The position numbers and the translations under genes were made by a program. A model generated the notes under the pieces. That model was not told the DNA's origin, made no database searches, and was given only the letters and a program-made list of their open reading frames with translations. Of a DNA stretch of 9,585 nucleotides, positions 1 through 7,007 are shown piece by piece. The first letter of the stretch is position 1. Every line of letters begins with the position of its first letter. Origin of the DNA: Staphylococcaceae bacterium UBA6286 (lineage in GTDB: Bacteria > Bacillota > Bacilli > Staphylococcales > Staphylococcaceae); contig DJUI01000023.1 in NCBI GenBank assembly GCA_002438305.1, forward strand, positions 7,466-17,050, read 5' to 3'.

Positions 1-1668
1 AGTTGAACGATATGACTTGACGAGTTCAATTGCTTTCAGCTGATCAAGCGTATTGACCGGTATCGGGTGGACCATCTGATGTTTATCACCGAGCATCGTC
101 TTCCGTGCATTCGGAAAAACAGCTGAAATACAGGCGAGCTGCACCGGGCTGTAATCCTGGACTTCATCAATAATCAAGTGCTGAATCTTCGGTTCTTTGT
201 GCAGTCCTTTAATCTTAATGTTGAGGTACAGCAGCGGTGCGATATCCTCATAGTTCAGCGTCTTCTGTTTCAATGATTCCATCGTCCGCTGACGCGTCGC
301 ACTGTCCAGTTGTTTCAATACATCCAAGTAAATCCGCTCGACATTCACAAACTGCAGTTGCGTGATATAACGTTTAAGCGCTTTGAACTGCTTCGTCTTC
401 TCGCGTTTTGCCTGACGTTCCAGTTCTTCGTCCGTACCGATATATGTATGGACTTTTTTCAGTGCTTTCGTCCGTTCTTTAATGGCACGGTCAAGGGCAT
501 CCTGATAGCGCGGCAGCAGCTGTACTTGAATTTTCTTCAGCCGAGTGTCAATAGGAGATGTTCTGAACTTATCATAGAACCACGTGTTCAGTTCCTCTGT
601 CGTAACAAAGGGTTCCTCCTTAATCCGCACGGTTCTGAATTTCAATTGTCGTTCTGCAAGAAGCGTCAGCGTCTCATCAAGTGCATCGAGCAGGCGCTGT
701 GACGATTTCAAAGTAAAATCATGCTGTTCTTCAACTGATGCCTGCCTCATCCGTTCGATATGTGCGAACAATGCCTCAAAACTATTTCTAGTTCCGAGTT
801 TATCATTGAGACGATAGAACGTTGTTGCATTAATAGTTGCCTCACCGAGCTCCGGCAGCACTTCTCCGATGTAATCACCGAACATTTCGTTCGGTGTGAT
901 GAACAGCATATTCTCCGCCGACATTTTATGGCGATGTAAATACAGCAAATAAGCGATGCGCTGCATGGCAATGGACGTCTTGCCGCTTCCTGGCGGACCA
1001 AGGACAAGCATATCTTTGGCAGACGTCTGTCTGATGATTTCATTTTGATCCTGCTGAATGGTGGACACGATAGATTTCATTCTATCTTTCGCTGTGTCAA
1101 CGAGCAGATGCTGGAGGGCGTCGTCACCGATATAGAGTTCCGAGTCGAAGACGTCAAGCAGTGTCCCGTCTTCAATTACGAGTTGAATTCGTTCATTCAC
1201 ATCGACTGTTCTTGGACCGACGTCAGGAACATCATAAGTCACTGCGCCAAGATGGTTGGCATAATATGTACTTGCAACAGGCGTCCGCCAGTCATAGATA
1301 ATCAGATCATTGGTGGATGGGTCTTTCAGGCTGTTAAGTCCGATGTACAGTTTTTCTTGCCCCACTTCAGCGTCAGTAAGAGTCACCGCTCCGAAGTACG
1401 GACGCTCTTTCATTTTACCGAGACTATCCGCCACATCCTGGCGGTTGACCTGCAGCTCTTCCTGCATTTTTAACGATGGTAATACTTGTGAATATTCAAT
1501 TTGTGTATCATCAGAAATTTCTGAACCGAGTTCAGCAAGCGCAAACCGTCGCTCTTCAATCAGTTCACCGGTAGTCCGTGACAACTCACCAGTCAGTTCG
1601 TCATGAATGACATCAATCAGACTGATCACACCTTTAAGATGCAGCGTTTCTTTATCTTTTGAAACCAT
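1..1668 (-). CDS. helD: HelD-type RNA polymerase-associated SF1 helicase (3' end beyond the window)
   Basis: The frame stays open for 556 codons from an ATG at 1668 to the window edge, so the C-terminus is missing; family members are usually about 680-780 residues. AAGGAG at 1675-1680 fixes the start. Visible in order: an N-terminal coiled region (about 1-90); the HelD hallmark YDWRTPVAS near 125-133; Walker A GPPGSGKTS at 224-232; a long charged insertion (about 300-470); Walker B with DEVQD at 501-505; a motif III variant GDKHQ at 527-531; and SYRST at 552-556, the last residues seen. HelD-family proteins use ATP to pull stalled RNA polymerase off DNA and recycle it, and some relatives protect against rifamycins. 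It lies 53 bp downstream of a membrane-protein gene on the same strand with no terminator between them, so it may share that transcript. A weak TAAAAT -10-like element lies in the gap. The family call is firm; a drug-resistance role is speculation. Confidence 0.93.
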   Translation of the reverse strand, partial: MVSKDKETLHLKGVISLIDVIHDELTGELSRTTGELIEERRFALAELGSEISDDTQIEYSQVLPSLKMQEELQVNRQDVADSLGKMKERPYFGAVTLTDAEVGQEKLYIGLNSLKDPSTNDLIIYDWRTPVASTYYANHLGAVTYDVPDVGPRTVDVNERIQLVIEDGTLLDVFDSELYIGDDALQHLLVDTAKDRMKSIVSTIQQDQNEIIRQTSAKDMLVLGPPGSGKTSIAMQRIAYLLYLHRHKMSAENMLFITPNEMFGDYIGEVLPELGEATINATTFYRLNDKLGTRNSFEALFAHIERMRQASVEEQHDFTLKSSQRLLDALDETLTLLAERQLKFRTVRIKEEPFVTTEELNTWFYDKFRTSPIDTRLKKIQVQLLPRYQDALDRAIKERTKALKKVHTYIGTDEELERQAKREKTKQFKALKRYITQLQFVNVERIYLDVLKQLDSATRQRTMESLKQKTLNYEDIAPLLYLNIKIKGLHKEPKIQHLIIDEVQDYSPVQLACISAVFPNARKTMLGDKHQMVHPIPVNTLDQLKAIELVKSYRST

Positions 1669-1721
1669 AACATTCTCCTTTGCAATACTACTATTTTAGC
1701 GGATTCATGCTTAATTAACAG

Positions 1722-2222
1722 CTATTTTGACCGGAGCGCGCGTGATAGATGCGCACGTGCAGGCTTATGTATCAACAGCTGTTTGAATTCACGCGGCGTT
1801 AGATAAGATAATCTGATGTGGAAGTAATTGATATATTCGAGCCACATGAACCCATAGATCAATACAAGCAGACCCACACTTGATGATGCAACAGGCAGAT
1901 TGATGATGATGAGTATTGTTGCACCGATCATCAGACTCACAATCAAAAGGTGCAGCATCTTGAAATAATTCTTCTGCTTGTCCGTCAATATAAGTTTACG
2001 TTGATGTTTGACGTGTTCAAGCATAATAGACCAGAAGTAGCTGCCTGTCGCTAATGTGATGCAGATCGCACTAAAGGGAACAAAGAACATCGGGTCTATT
2101 AAATACACGCGCGCTTCTTCATCAATGACAGCAATCATTATCCATAACATCGCGAATCCTATCGCTGAAGCTCCTTCCCCTATTTTAAGTTGCTCGATTT
2201 CCTTCAATAACGACGATCTCAT
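1722..2222 (-). CDS. Conserved-looking four-helix membrane protein, function unknown
   Basis: This encodes 166 residues. I do not recognise a named family. Hydrophobic segments at about 18-33, 43-68, 89-110 and 115-134 give a likely four-helix membrane protein with a basic C-terminus (residues 145-166, rich in Arg, Lys and His). A WLEYINYFHIRLSY stretch at about 127-140 looks like a conserved family signature. There is no signal peptide or catalytic motif. The start at 2222 is supported by AGAGGAG about 8 nt upstream. The gene lies 53 bp before helD on the same strand without an intervening terminator, so cotranscription is possible. A 7-bp inverted repeat lies about 30 bp upstream. Confidence 0.8.
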   Translation of the reverse strand: MRSSLLKEIEQLKIGEGASAIGFAMLWIMIAVIDEEARVYLIDPMFFVPFSAICITLATGSYFWSIMLEHVKHQRKLILTDKQKNYFKMLHLLIVSLMIGATILIIINLPVASSSVGLLVLIYGFMWLEYINYFHIRLSYLTPREFKQLLIHKPARAHLSRALRSK

Positions 2223-2250
2223 AACGGCTCTCCTCTTATATGATGTGTCT

Positions 2251-2279
2251 ATATCATTGTTTATGATGCAATGATCTAT
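2251..2279. repeat. Inverted repeat upstream of the membrane-protein gene
   Basis: ATCATTG at 2253-2259 and CAATGAT at 2269-2275 form a perfect 7-bp inverted repeat with a 9-nt centre, flanked by partially matching bases. It lies 30-55 bp before the start of the minus-strand membrane-protein gene. It could be an operator or a leader hairpin. I found no convincing -35/-10 pair here. The rest of 2223-2399 holds only a short dyad, TCATTTGAAATGA, near 2353-2366, and no gene. Confidence 0.3.
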
Positions 2280-2399
2280 GTTGCGTTAAGTGCCAACTCA
2301 TACAATAAATTCTGTTGTCGTGTCCTTGAGAATCATCTGCTGCCTCCCTATGTTCATTTGAAATGAGTGAAACAACAGATCATCGGAAGCACACTAAAT

Positions 2400-2424
2400 A
2401 ACCTGATATGGGTTCTATCAGGTT
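2400..2424 (-). terminator. Rho-independent terminator of the FAD oxidoreductase gene
   Basis: AACCTGATA (2400-2408) and TATCAGGTT (2416-2424) form a perfect 9-bp stem with a 7-nt loop. On the minus strand it is followed by a short T-rich stretch (TTATTT). The hairpin overlaps the TAA stop codon at 2423-2425. The U tract is weak, so termination may be partial. Confidence 0.55.
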
Positions 2425-3619
2425 AACGGTCAAGCTTAAATATATCATGCTGCGGATGTTTTTCCCCGCGTATCATTTCAAGCAGCATTTTCGCTCCAAA
2501 TGCAGAATATACAGTGCCATTACCACCGTATCCAAGGAGCATATAGCAGTGAGACATATCGGGGACTCGTCCAATAAAAGGTTTTCCGTCTGTTGTTTCA
2601 CCAAATCTTGCACCGTAGCAGTCGTCCGCTGCTATCTCTATGTCCGGAAATAACTTCCTGAACTCACGGACTAAACGCCGGGATTTCTTGCGGATGAGGC
2701 GTTCGGAGGGGACACGCTTGTTGTTATCATCGAGTCCACCGACAATGATTCGATTACCTTCGACATGACGGATGTAGAGATACGGTCGCGCAGTCTCCCA
2801 GATCATCGCTTTCTCAGCCCAGAATGCACCGTCTTCAATAGGTCGAGTGACCACTGCAAATGAGCGGACAAACTGCTTCTTCTTCACTGATTTGACGAAT
2901 GTGTTATCAGCATAACCACCGGCATAGATGACGTGCCGTGCAGTAATTCTACCGCCTGTTATGTGACAATTCACTCCGTCACTTCCTTCATGCCAGTCCA
3001 GCAATTCGCTCTGTTCATATATATGTAAATCATACGTATTCACTGCCTTGTCCAACAAGCGCTGGATAAAGACATATGGATTAATTTCTGCATCTCCATG
3101 AGTGACAAGTCCCATTGACCGGTTGATTCCGTAAGTCTCTGATAGTTGACGACTATTCAGCAGATCACATTTAAAGCCAAACTTTCTGAGTGCCACATAT
3201 TCTTCGCGGAGCTTGTTGTCATGCCGTTTTTTTGATGCGTACAACACGCTGTCACGATTTTGAAACTCAACATCAGCCGGTAAATCAGTGCACAATTCAC
3301 GAATATACTCAAGTCCTTGAAATGATAACTGATAAAATTCAAAAGCTTCTTCTTCTCCGAAATCTTTGATACAATCTGCCAATGTCTTGTCACTCATAAA
3401 CTGAAGCAGGCCTGTATTAGCCGCCGAACTTTCAGAAGCAACCATTCCCCGATCGATCAATATCGTCCGGTAACCTGCGCGGGCCATCGTAAACGCAGTG
3501 ATAGCACCGCTCATACCTCCGCCGACGACAAGCACATCGCATGTCTCATCTCCTGTCAGTGCAGGATAATGTGTATGATCAAATGTCTTCGGCCAAAACA
3601 ATTCTCCGTTGCTCAGCAT
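2423..3619 (-). CDS. FAD-dependent oxidoreductase, DAO (glycine/D-amino-acid oxidase) family
   Basis: This encodes 398 residues from the ATG at 3619, chosen because a perfect AAGGAGG (3627-3633) lies 7 nt upstream. The frame extends to an ATG at 3658, but that would bury this ribosome binding site inside the gene. The N-terminal Rossmann motif VVGGGMSG is at 31-38, with the acidic/basic pair IDRG at about 55-58 ending the second strand of the dinucleotide fold. The C-terminal FAD-contact segment TTDGKPFIGRVPD is at 342-354, followed by GYGGNG at 363-368. This layout is typical of DAO-family flavoenzymes that oxidise amines or amino acids and release H2O2 or pass on electrons. The N-terminus (aromatic, then SxLTGDExxDVLVVGGG style) resembles GlpD/PuuB-like cytosolic members. 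No Rieske domain is attached. The substrate cannot be read from the sequence. Confidence 0.9.
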   Translation of the reverse strand: MLSNGELFWPKTFDHTHYPALTGDETCDVLVVGGGMSGAITAFTMARAGYRTILIDRGMVASESSAANTGLLQFMSDKTLADCIKDFGEEEAFEFYQLSFQGLEYIRELCTDLPADVEFQNRDSVLYASKKRHDNKLREEYVALRKFGFKCDLLNSRQLSETYGINRSMGLVTHGDAEINPYVFIQRLLDKAVNTYDLHIYEQSELLDWHEGSDGVNCHITGGRITARHVIYAGGYADNTFVKSVKKKQFVRSFAVVTRPIEDGAFWAEKAMIWETARPYLYIRHVEGNRIIVGGLDDNNKRVPSERLIRKKSRRLVREFRKLFPDIEIAADDCYGARFGETTDGKPFIGRVPDMSHCYMLLGYGGNGTVYSAFGAKMLLEMIRGEKHPQHDIFKLDR

Positions 3620-3640
3620 CGCACTACCTCCTTTATTGAC

Positions 3641-3669
3641 ACTATACCCATTTGACATCCATATGATGC
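3641..3669 (-). promoter_or_regulatory. Possible promoter of the FAD oxidoreductase gene
   Basis: On the minus strand, TATAGT (3646 down to 3641) makes a good -10, giving a predicted start near 3634 and a very short leader containing the AAGGAGG. The -35 position (GCATCA at 3669-3664, 17-bp spacer) is poor. It physically overlaps the divergent ABC-F promoter. Confidence 0.35.
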
Positions 3670-3680
3670 TATGGTAATTT
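3652..3680 (+). promoter_or_regulatory. Promoter of the ABC-F leader/gene
   Basis: A perfect -35 TTGACA (3652-3657), a 17-bp spacer and TAATTT (3675-3680) with an extended -10 TG at 3672-3673. The expected start is near 3687, about 200 nt before the ABC-F start codon. Transcription from here would include the whole attenuator. Confidence 0.55.
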
Positions 3681-3717
3681 GTAACTAACTAATTAAAAGG
3701 AGGCGTCACTTAAGACG

Positions 3718-3732
3718 ATGGATATCCGATAA
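3718..3732 (+). CDS. Leader peptide MDIR (upstream ORF of the attenuator)
   Basis: ATG-GAT-ATC-CGA-TAA encodes a four-residue peptide. It is preceded by a strong AAAAGGAGG ending 14 nt before the ATG, which is longer than ideal spacing. It lies between pairing arms A and B, and its last codons are part of B. Drugs that block the peptidyl-transferase centre at initiation or in the first few codons would stall a ribosome here. A second ATG at 3734 opens a 21-codon frame (to 3799) without its own ribosome binding site and could be reached by reinitiation. Confidence 0.45.
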   Translation: MDIR

Positions 3733-3836
3733 CATGAAACACATGCGAACTGCATATCATGTGAAATTGATGATCGGGATAAATCTGTCTAAATCGTGAC
3801 GCCTATACGTTGTTATCGGCTTATTTATGATGCCCG

Positions 3837-3871
3837 TAGTCTCTTCACATGATGTGATAAGACTATTTTTT
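3837..3871 (+). terminator. Intrinsic terminator within the ABC-F leader
   Basis: TAGTCT (3837-3842) pairs with AGACTA (3860-3865), and an upper stem TTCACA/TGTGA closes around the loop near 3850-3852, with a small internal mismatch. Six Ts follow at 3866-3871. It ends only 16 nt before the ABC-F start codon, so it acts before the gene as an attenuator rather than at the end of one. Confidence 0.75.
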
Positions 3872-3887
3872 ATTTGGAGGCAATCTT

Positions 3888-5486
3888 ATGTTAACAATTA
3901 ACGAACCTTTAATTGCTGGTGATAAACGACTGGCGAAACACATTCATCTGACTATCACAACGGGCACTCATGCTGCGTTGATCGGTAACAATGGTATTGG
4001 AAAATCTACTTTGTTGAAACTCATCCATAGTCGATTTGATGCGGCTATGCTGATGCAGACTATTACCGACAACACTACAGTACTGAACTTCATATTGATG
4101 TCACACCCGGATGTATATCGCATCAAGCAGACAATGACTGAGGACTACGAAGTAATCAGTGACTACATCGAAGCAGGCGGCTATGAGCTGGAGCAGCAGA
4201 TCGTACTTCAGTTGAAGAAATTCGGTCTAACTGAAGAACATCTTGACCGCAGCATCAATACTTTGTCTGGAGGAGAACAGACAAAAGTCGCACTGACACG
4301 TTTGCTAATTGAAGATAAGCCGATTTTTATTTTCGACGAACCGACGAACCATATGGACAAAGAGACAAAAACGTGGCTTATATCATGGATGAAGCAGGCT
4401 AAGAAGACCATCATCTATGCATCACATGACCGTTCTTTTATTAACGAGACCGCACATGAGATCATTGAACTGACAGCAGACGGCGTGCGCACTTTCCAGC
4501 TGAATTACGATGATTTTAGGCAGCAAAAAGAAATTGAAGAGCAATCAAATCAACTCCAGCTGGACAAAGAACGCAAAGAAAAGCAGCGGATGAAACAAAT
4601 GATCCAGGAAATGAAAGAATGGCATAATAAGGCCAACCATCATGCAAGTGTCAGAGATGTCGGAGAACAGAAAAAAGTTGCTAAAATCGCAAAACGCTAT
4701 AAAACGAAGTCTCGTCAGCTGGAACAAAAAATGGATCAATTCAAAGGTATCTCAAAAAAAGATCAGCGGACTGATTATTCCATTGCAAGCAGTCCTATAG
4801 AAGCGAAACAGCTTGCGTCATTTGAACAGATTGGCTTATCGATTGAAGATCATAACATTATAAAAGACGCTACTTTTATAATCAACCGTGGCGATAAAAT
4901 CGCCTTGTCCGGCCGTAACGGCAGCGGCAAGTCCACTCTACTTAAAATCTTAGTCAATGAGTACCAGCCAACTACAGGACGACTACGGATTAATCCAGGC
5001 ACTAAAATCGGCTATTTCTCTCAGCAACTGGATGTTCTGAACTTCGACCGCACCGTATTGGACGAAGTACTGTCATTAGATGATATGACTATCAGTCAAG
5101 CACGGACGATTCTTGCGTCATTCAGATTCAAGGCAGACCGTATGGACGATATTATCAAGGACTTATCTATGGGCGAGAAATGTCGTTTAGCGTTTGCAAT
5201 GCTATATTTTTCGGGAGCGAATTTACTTGTATTGGATGAGCCGACCAACTATTTTGATATCGAGATGCAGGAAATTGTAGAACAGATGTTGATGACTTAC
5301 ACCGGCTCCATTATCTTTGTTAGTCATGATACTTATTTCACACAACAAGTAGCTAACAGACAGTTGATGATGACAAGCGGAATCATACAGGACCTTGACC
5401 TTCACATTGAAGATGAGATTAACGAGCAGCAACTGGCTGATGAAATCAGGGATTATCTCAAACTGGATATCGATCCGCCCCATTAA
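3888..5486 (+). CDS. ABC-F ribosomal protection protein, Sal/Vga-like (antibiotic resistance type)
   Basis: This encodes 532 residues. GGAGG at 3876-3880 lies 7 nt before the ATG. Two ATPase domains and no membrane segment are visible. NBD1 has Walker A GNNGIGKST at 33-41, signature LSGGEQ at 126-131, Walker B ending FDEPTNHMD (149-157) and ASHD at 178-181. NBD2 has GRNGSGKST at 342-350, LSMGEK at 426-431, LDEPTNYFD (449-457) and VSHD at 478-481. The linker (about 205-290) is a long charged coiled-coil hairpin with a tip around HNKANHHASVRD (246-257), as in proteins that enter the ribosomal E site and displace drugs from the peptidyl-transferase centre. The LSMGEKCRL, ARTILASF and EPTNYFDI segments are, from memory, close to Sal(A) of Mammaliicoccus sciuri (lincosamide, streptogramin A and pleuromutilin resistance). 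The drug spectrum here is inferred. The attenuator upstream supports a drug-induced resistance role over a housekeeping one. Confidence 0.94.
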   Translation: MLTINEPLIAGDKRLAKHIHLTITTGTHAALIGNNGIGKSTLLKLIHSRFDAAMLMQTITDNTTVLNFILMSHPDVYRIKQTMTEDYEVISDYIEAGGYELEQQIVLQLKKFGLTEEHLDRSINTLSGGEQTKVALTRLLIEDKPIFIFDEPTNHMDKETKTWLISWMKQAKKTIIYASHDRSFINETAHEIIELTADGVRTFQLNYDDFRQQKEIEEQSNQLQLDKERKEKQRMKQMIQEMKEWHNKANHHASVRDVGEQKKVAKIAKRYKTKSRQLEQKMDQFKGISKKDQRTDYSIASSPIEAKQLASFEQIGLSIEDHNIIKDATFIINRGDKIALSGRNGSGKSTLLKILVNEYQPTTGRLRINPGTKIGYFSQQLDVLNFDRTVLDEVLSLDDMTISQARTILASFRFKADRMDDIIKDLSMGEKCRLAFAMLYFSGANLLVLDEPTNYFDIEMQEIVEQMLMTYTGSIIFVSHDTYFTQQVANRQLMMTSGIIQDLDLHIEDEINEQQLADEIRDYLKLDIDPPH

Positions 5487-5491
5487 TATGT

Positions 5492-5515
5492 GTTATTCTT
5501 CAGCAATCAGGGTAT
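5492..5515 (+). promoter_or_regulatory. Possible sigma-B-type promoter of the 76-residue gene
   Basis: GTTATT (5492-5497), a 12-bp spacer, then GGGTAT (5510-5515). The -10 matches the sigma-B consensus exactly and the -35 keeps GTT. The predicted start is near 5522, about 28 nt before the start codon. A sigma-A reading of the same region (TATAGA as -10) lacks a good -35. No terminator is visible after the ABC-F gene, so readthrough is also possible. Confidence 0.4.
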
Positions 5516-5550
5516 AGAAAAAATGACAAAGTACAAAGGGAGTTTGAATA

Positions 5551-5781
5551 ATGACTGCAAGTAATGACTACTTAAAAATTGATATTGTTATGGAAGGCAA
5601 TGTCACTGTGAGCCACTTTGAACGTCTGACAACGACTGAAAGTATTACATTCAACAACTTCATCGCTAAATTCAACCGCAATACCAATGGATTTATCGCT
5701 ATTAAAGAAGGCGAAGAAGTATCAGCAATCAATGTCGATAGAATTTTGAAATTAACACCAAGAGATATCCATACACTATAA
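5551..5781 (+). CDS. Small soluble protein of unknown function (76 aa)
   Basis: I do not recognise this family. The start is supported by AAAGGGAG about 10 nt upstream. The protein is 76 residues with alternating polar and hydrophobic residues suggesting a mainly beta fold (KIDIVMEGNV near 9-18; GFIAIKEGEEVSAINVDRIL near 47-66). It has no signal peptide, membrane segment, Cys pair or known catalytic motif. It begins 64 bp after the ABC-F stop codon on the same strand, appears to have its own promoter, and ends in a strong terminator. Codon use and translation signals look normal, so it is likely a real gene. Confidence 0.82.
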   Translation: MTASNDYLKIDIVMEGNVTVSHFERLTTTESITFNNFIAKFNRNTNGFIAIKEGEEVSAINVDRILKLTPRDIHTL

Positions 5782-5806
5782 AAATCAGCTTGCGCTGATT
5801 TTTTTT
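5781..5806 (+). terminator. Strong intrinsic terminator after the 76-residue gene
   Basis: AAAATCAGC (5781-5789) and GCTGATTTT (5794-5802) form a 9-bp stem with a TTGC loop. An uninterrupted run of eight Ts spans 5799-5806. It overlaps the last base of the stop codon and ends only 23 nt before the ltrA start codon. Confidence 0.9.
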
Positions 5807-5829
5807 ATACTCAAATCAGGAAGTGTTCA

Positions 5830-6981
5830 ATGAAAGAGCAATTTATTAATAAGGACTTGACCGATAGACATGATGAAAAAGAAAAAAGCGTTGAAATGAC
5901 TGAACTATTCTATGACCTTGTATATGTCTACGCCATCGCACAGATTTCTCATACGATACTACATGCAGAAAATGGCGACATTCCTCTGGATGCATTTATG
6001 AAATATATAGTTATGACACTCATATTTTATTCCGTATGGTCTTATCAAACTGCCTACACAAATCGCTTTGGATTAATCAGAGCAAAAGATGTGATGTTCC
6101 TGATGTTCAATATGTTCATCGCGATATTCCTTGCAATCAGTCTGTCGAAAGATTTTTCAGACGTATTCGATCCGGTCAATGTCTGTATCGCCCTTCTTTA
6201 TTTCTCAACCAGCCTGCAGTTTTTTCTGAGTCTACTGGATAAGATGAATATAGAAGACCGGTTCGCTGCTGTTGTCTTCGGAACAACTATGTTCAGCAGT
6301 GCCGTGCTTGCCACTATTGCGATCTTCATCCCATCGCCGTGGATGTATGTCGTGTTCGGATGCGCACTTGCTGTTGCCTGCTTCAGCCCCATGCCGTTTA
6401 GGAAAGCATTAAAACAGTCGGCAGTCAATGTACCTCATATGGTGGAACGATACACACTGCTCACCATCATTATGTTCGGAGAAACGATCATCGGTCTGAC
6501 CAATATTTTCAAACTCAATGATTTAAAAATCACTGATGTGTTATTATTCATCATCATCATTACATTATTCGGCTGCTACTGGATGAAGACAAACAGACTT
6601 ATTAGTGATAAAGACTATGCTTCCGGTATGACAATCACTATCGCTCACTTCTTCATACTCGTAGGGCTCGGTATGGTCAATGCGTCGCTTGTACTCGATG
6701 CCAACAATGATGTGACGAATCTATTCAAAGTTCAGCTGATGTATAGTGCGCTTGCCAGTTATTTTGCAGGACTGCTGCTGACACTGAATTATTCTCACAA
6801 AAAATTCAACTATGACAAACATTTAATCATCATCGTAGCTGTGATACTAGCAGCTGGGTTTCTCATCGAATATCTTCTGAAAGATGCGCCGTATACACTG
6901 CCTATCTCAACAGCAATAGTGACGACGATGATTTTCTTTGTCTATCGCTATATTTATCAGACTAAATATCCTAAAGAATAA
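5830..6981 (+). CDS. ltrA: Low temperature requirement A (LtrA) family membrane protein
   Basis: This encodes 383 residues. AGGAAG at 5818-5823 lies 6 nt before the ATG. The family hallmark VEMTELFYDLVYVYAIAQISH starts at residue 21 and runs through 41. The second conserved block is HMVERYTLLTI at 203-213 followed by FGETIIG (216-222). About ten hydrophobic helices are spread over residues 55-375, with short loops. LtrA was named from Listeria monocytogenes, where it is needed for growth at low temperature; its biochemical activity is not established, and transport is assumed. The start codon sits right after a strong terminator and no promoter is obvious in the 23-nt gap (only TATACT at 5806-5811 without a -35). 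Expression therefore depends on readthrough or on a promoter inside the preceding gene. It converges with the phosphatase gene, with 10 bp between the two stop codons. Confidence 0.9.
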   Translation: MKEQFINKDLTDRHDEKEKSVEMTELFYDLVYVYAIAQISHTILHAENGDIPLDAFMKYIVMTLIFYSVWSYQTAYTNRFGLIRAKDVMFLMFNMFIAIFLAISLSKDFSDVFDPVNVCIALLYFSTSLQFFLSLLDKMNIEDRFAAVVFGTTMFSSAVLATIAIFIPSPWMYVVFGCALAVACFSPMPFRKALKQSAVNVPHMVERYTLLTIIMFGETIIGLTNIFKLNDLKITDVLLFIIIITLFGCYWMKTNRLISDKDYASGMTITIAHFFILVGLGMVNASLVLDANNDVTNLFKVQLMYSALASYFAGLLLTLNYSHKKFNYDKHLIIIVAVILAAGFLIEYLLKDAPYTLPISTAIVTTMIFFVYRYIYQTKYPKE

Positions 6982-6982
6982 C

Positions 6983-7007
6983 AGACGGCCGTTATGAGCG
7001 GTCGTCT
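6983..7007. terminator. Shared hairpin terminator between convergent ltrA and phosphatase genes
   Basis: AGACGGCCG (6983-6991) and CGGTCGTCT (6999-7007) form a 9-bp stem with one G-U wobble and a 7-nt loop. T-rich sequence follows on both strands (TTTGTCT on plus; TTATTCTTT after a few bases on minus). It covers the stop codon of the minus-strand gene. Confidence 0.7.

Larger units (their letters stand above)
3687..3887 (+). promoter_or_regulatory. Ribosome-controlled transcription attenuator leader of the ABC-F gene
   Basis: The leader has an AAAAGGAGG (3695-3703) and a four-codon upstream ORF (3718-3732). Three perfect long-range pairings are visible: A 3701-3709 (AGGCGTCAC) with 3796-3804; B 3726-3734 (CCGATAACA) with 3811-3819; and C 3756-3765 (ATCATGTGAA) with 3844-3853. 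C' lies inside the 5' arm and loop of the intrinsic terminator, so the C pairing destroys the terminator. The A and B pairings both enclose C and would hinder it. A ribosome stalled on the upstream ORF covers A and B. A local CACATG/CATGTG hairpin (3740-3745/3758-3763) also hides C. This is the logic of drug-inducible attenuators known before ABC-F resistance genes such as vmlR; the mechanism here is inferred. Confidence 0.75.

Noticed and set aside
310..1606. Several plus-strand frames of 77-142 codons
   Set aside because: They lie opposite the continuous HelD frame, which has clear helicase motifs; these are shadow frames.
3620..3658. An upstream ATG at 3658 for the FAD oxidoreductase
   Set aside because: It would place the perfect AAGGAGG (3627-3633) inside the gene, and the added residues do not belong to the flavoprotein fold.
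3734..3799. A 21-codon frame in the ABC-F leader
   Set aside because: It has no ribosome binding site of its own and is crossed by the pairing arms. It is kept only as a possible reinitiation product, not as a gene.
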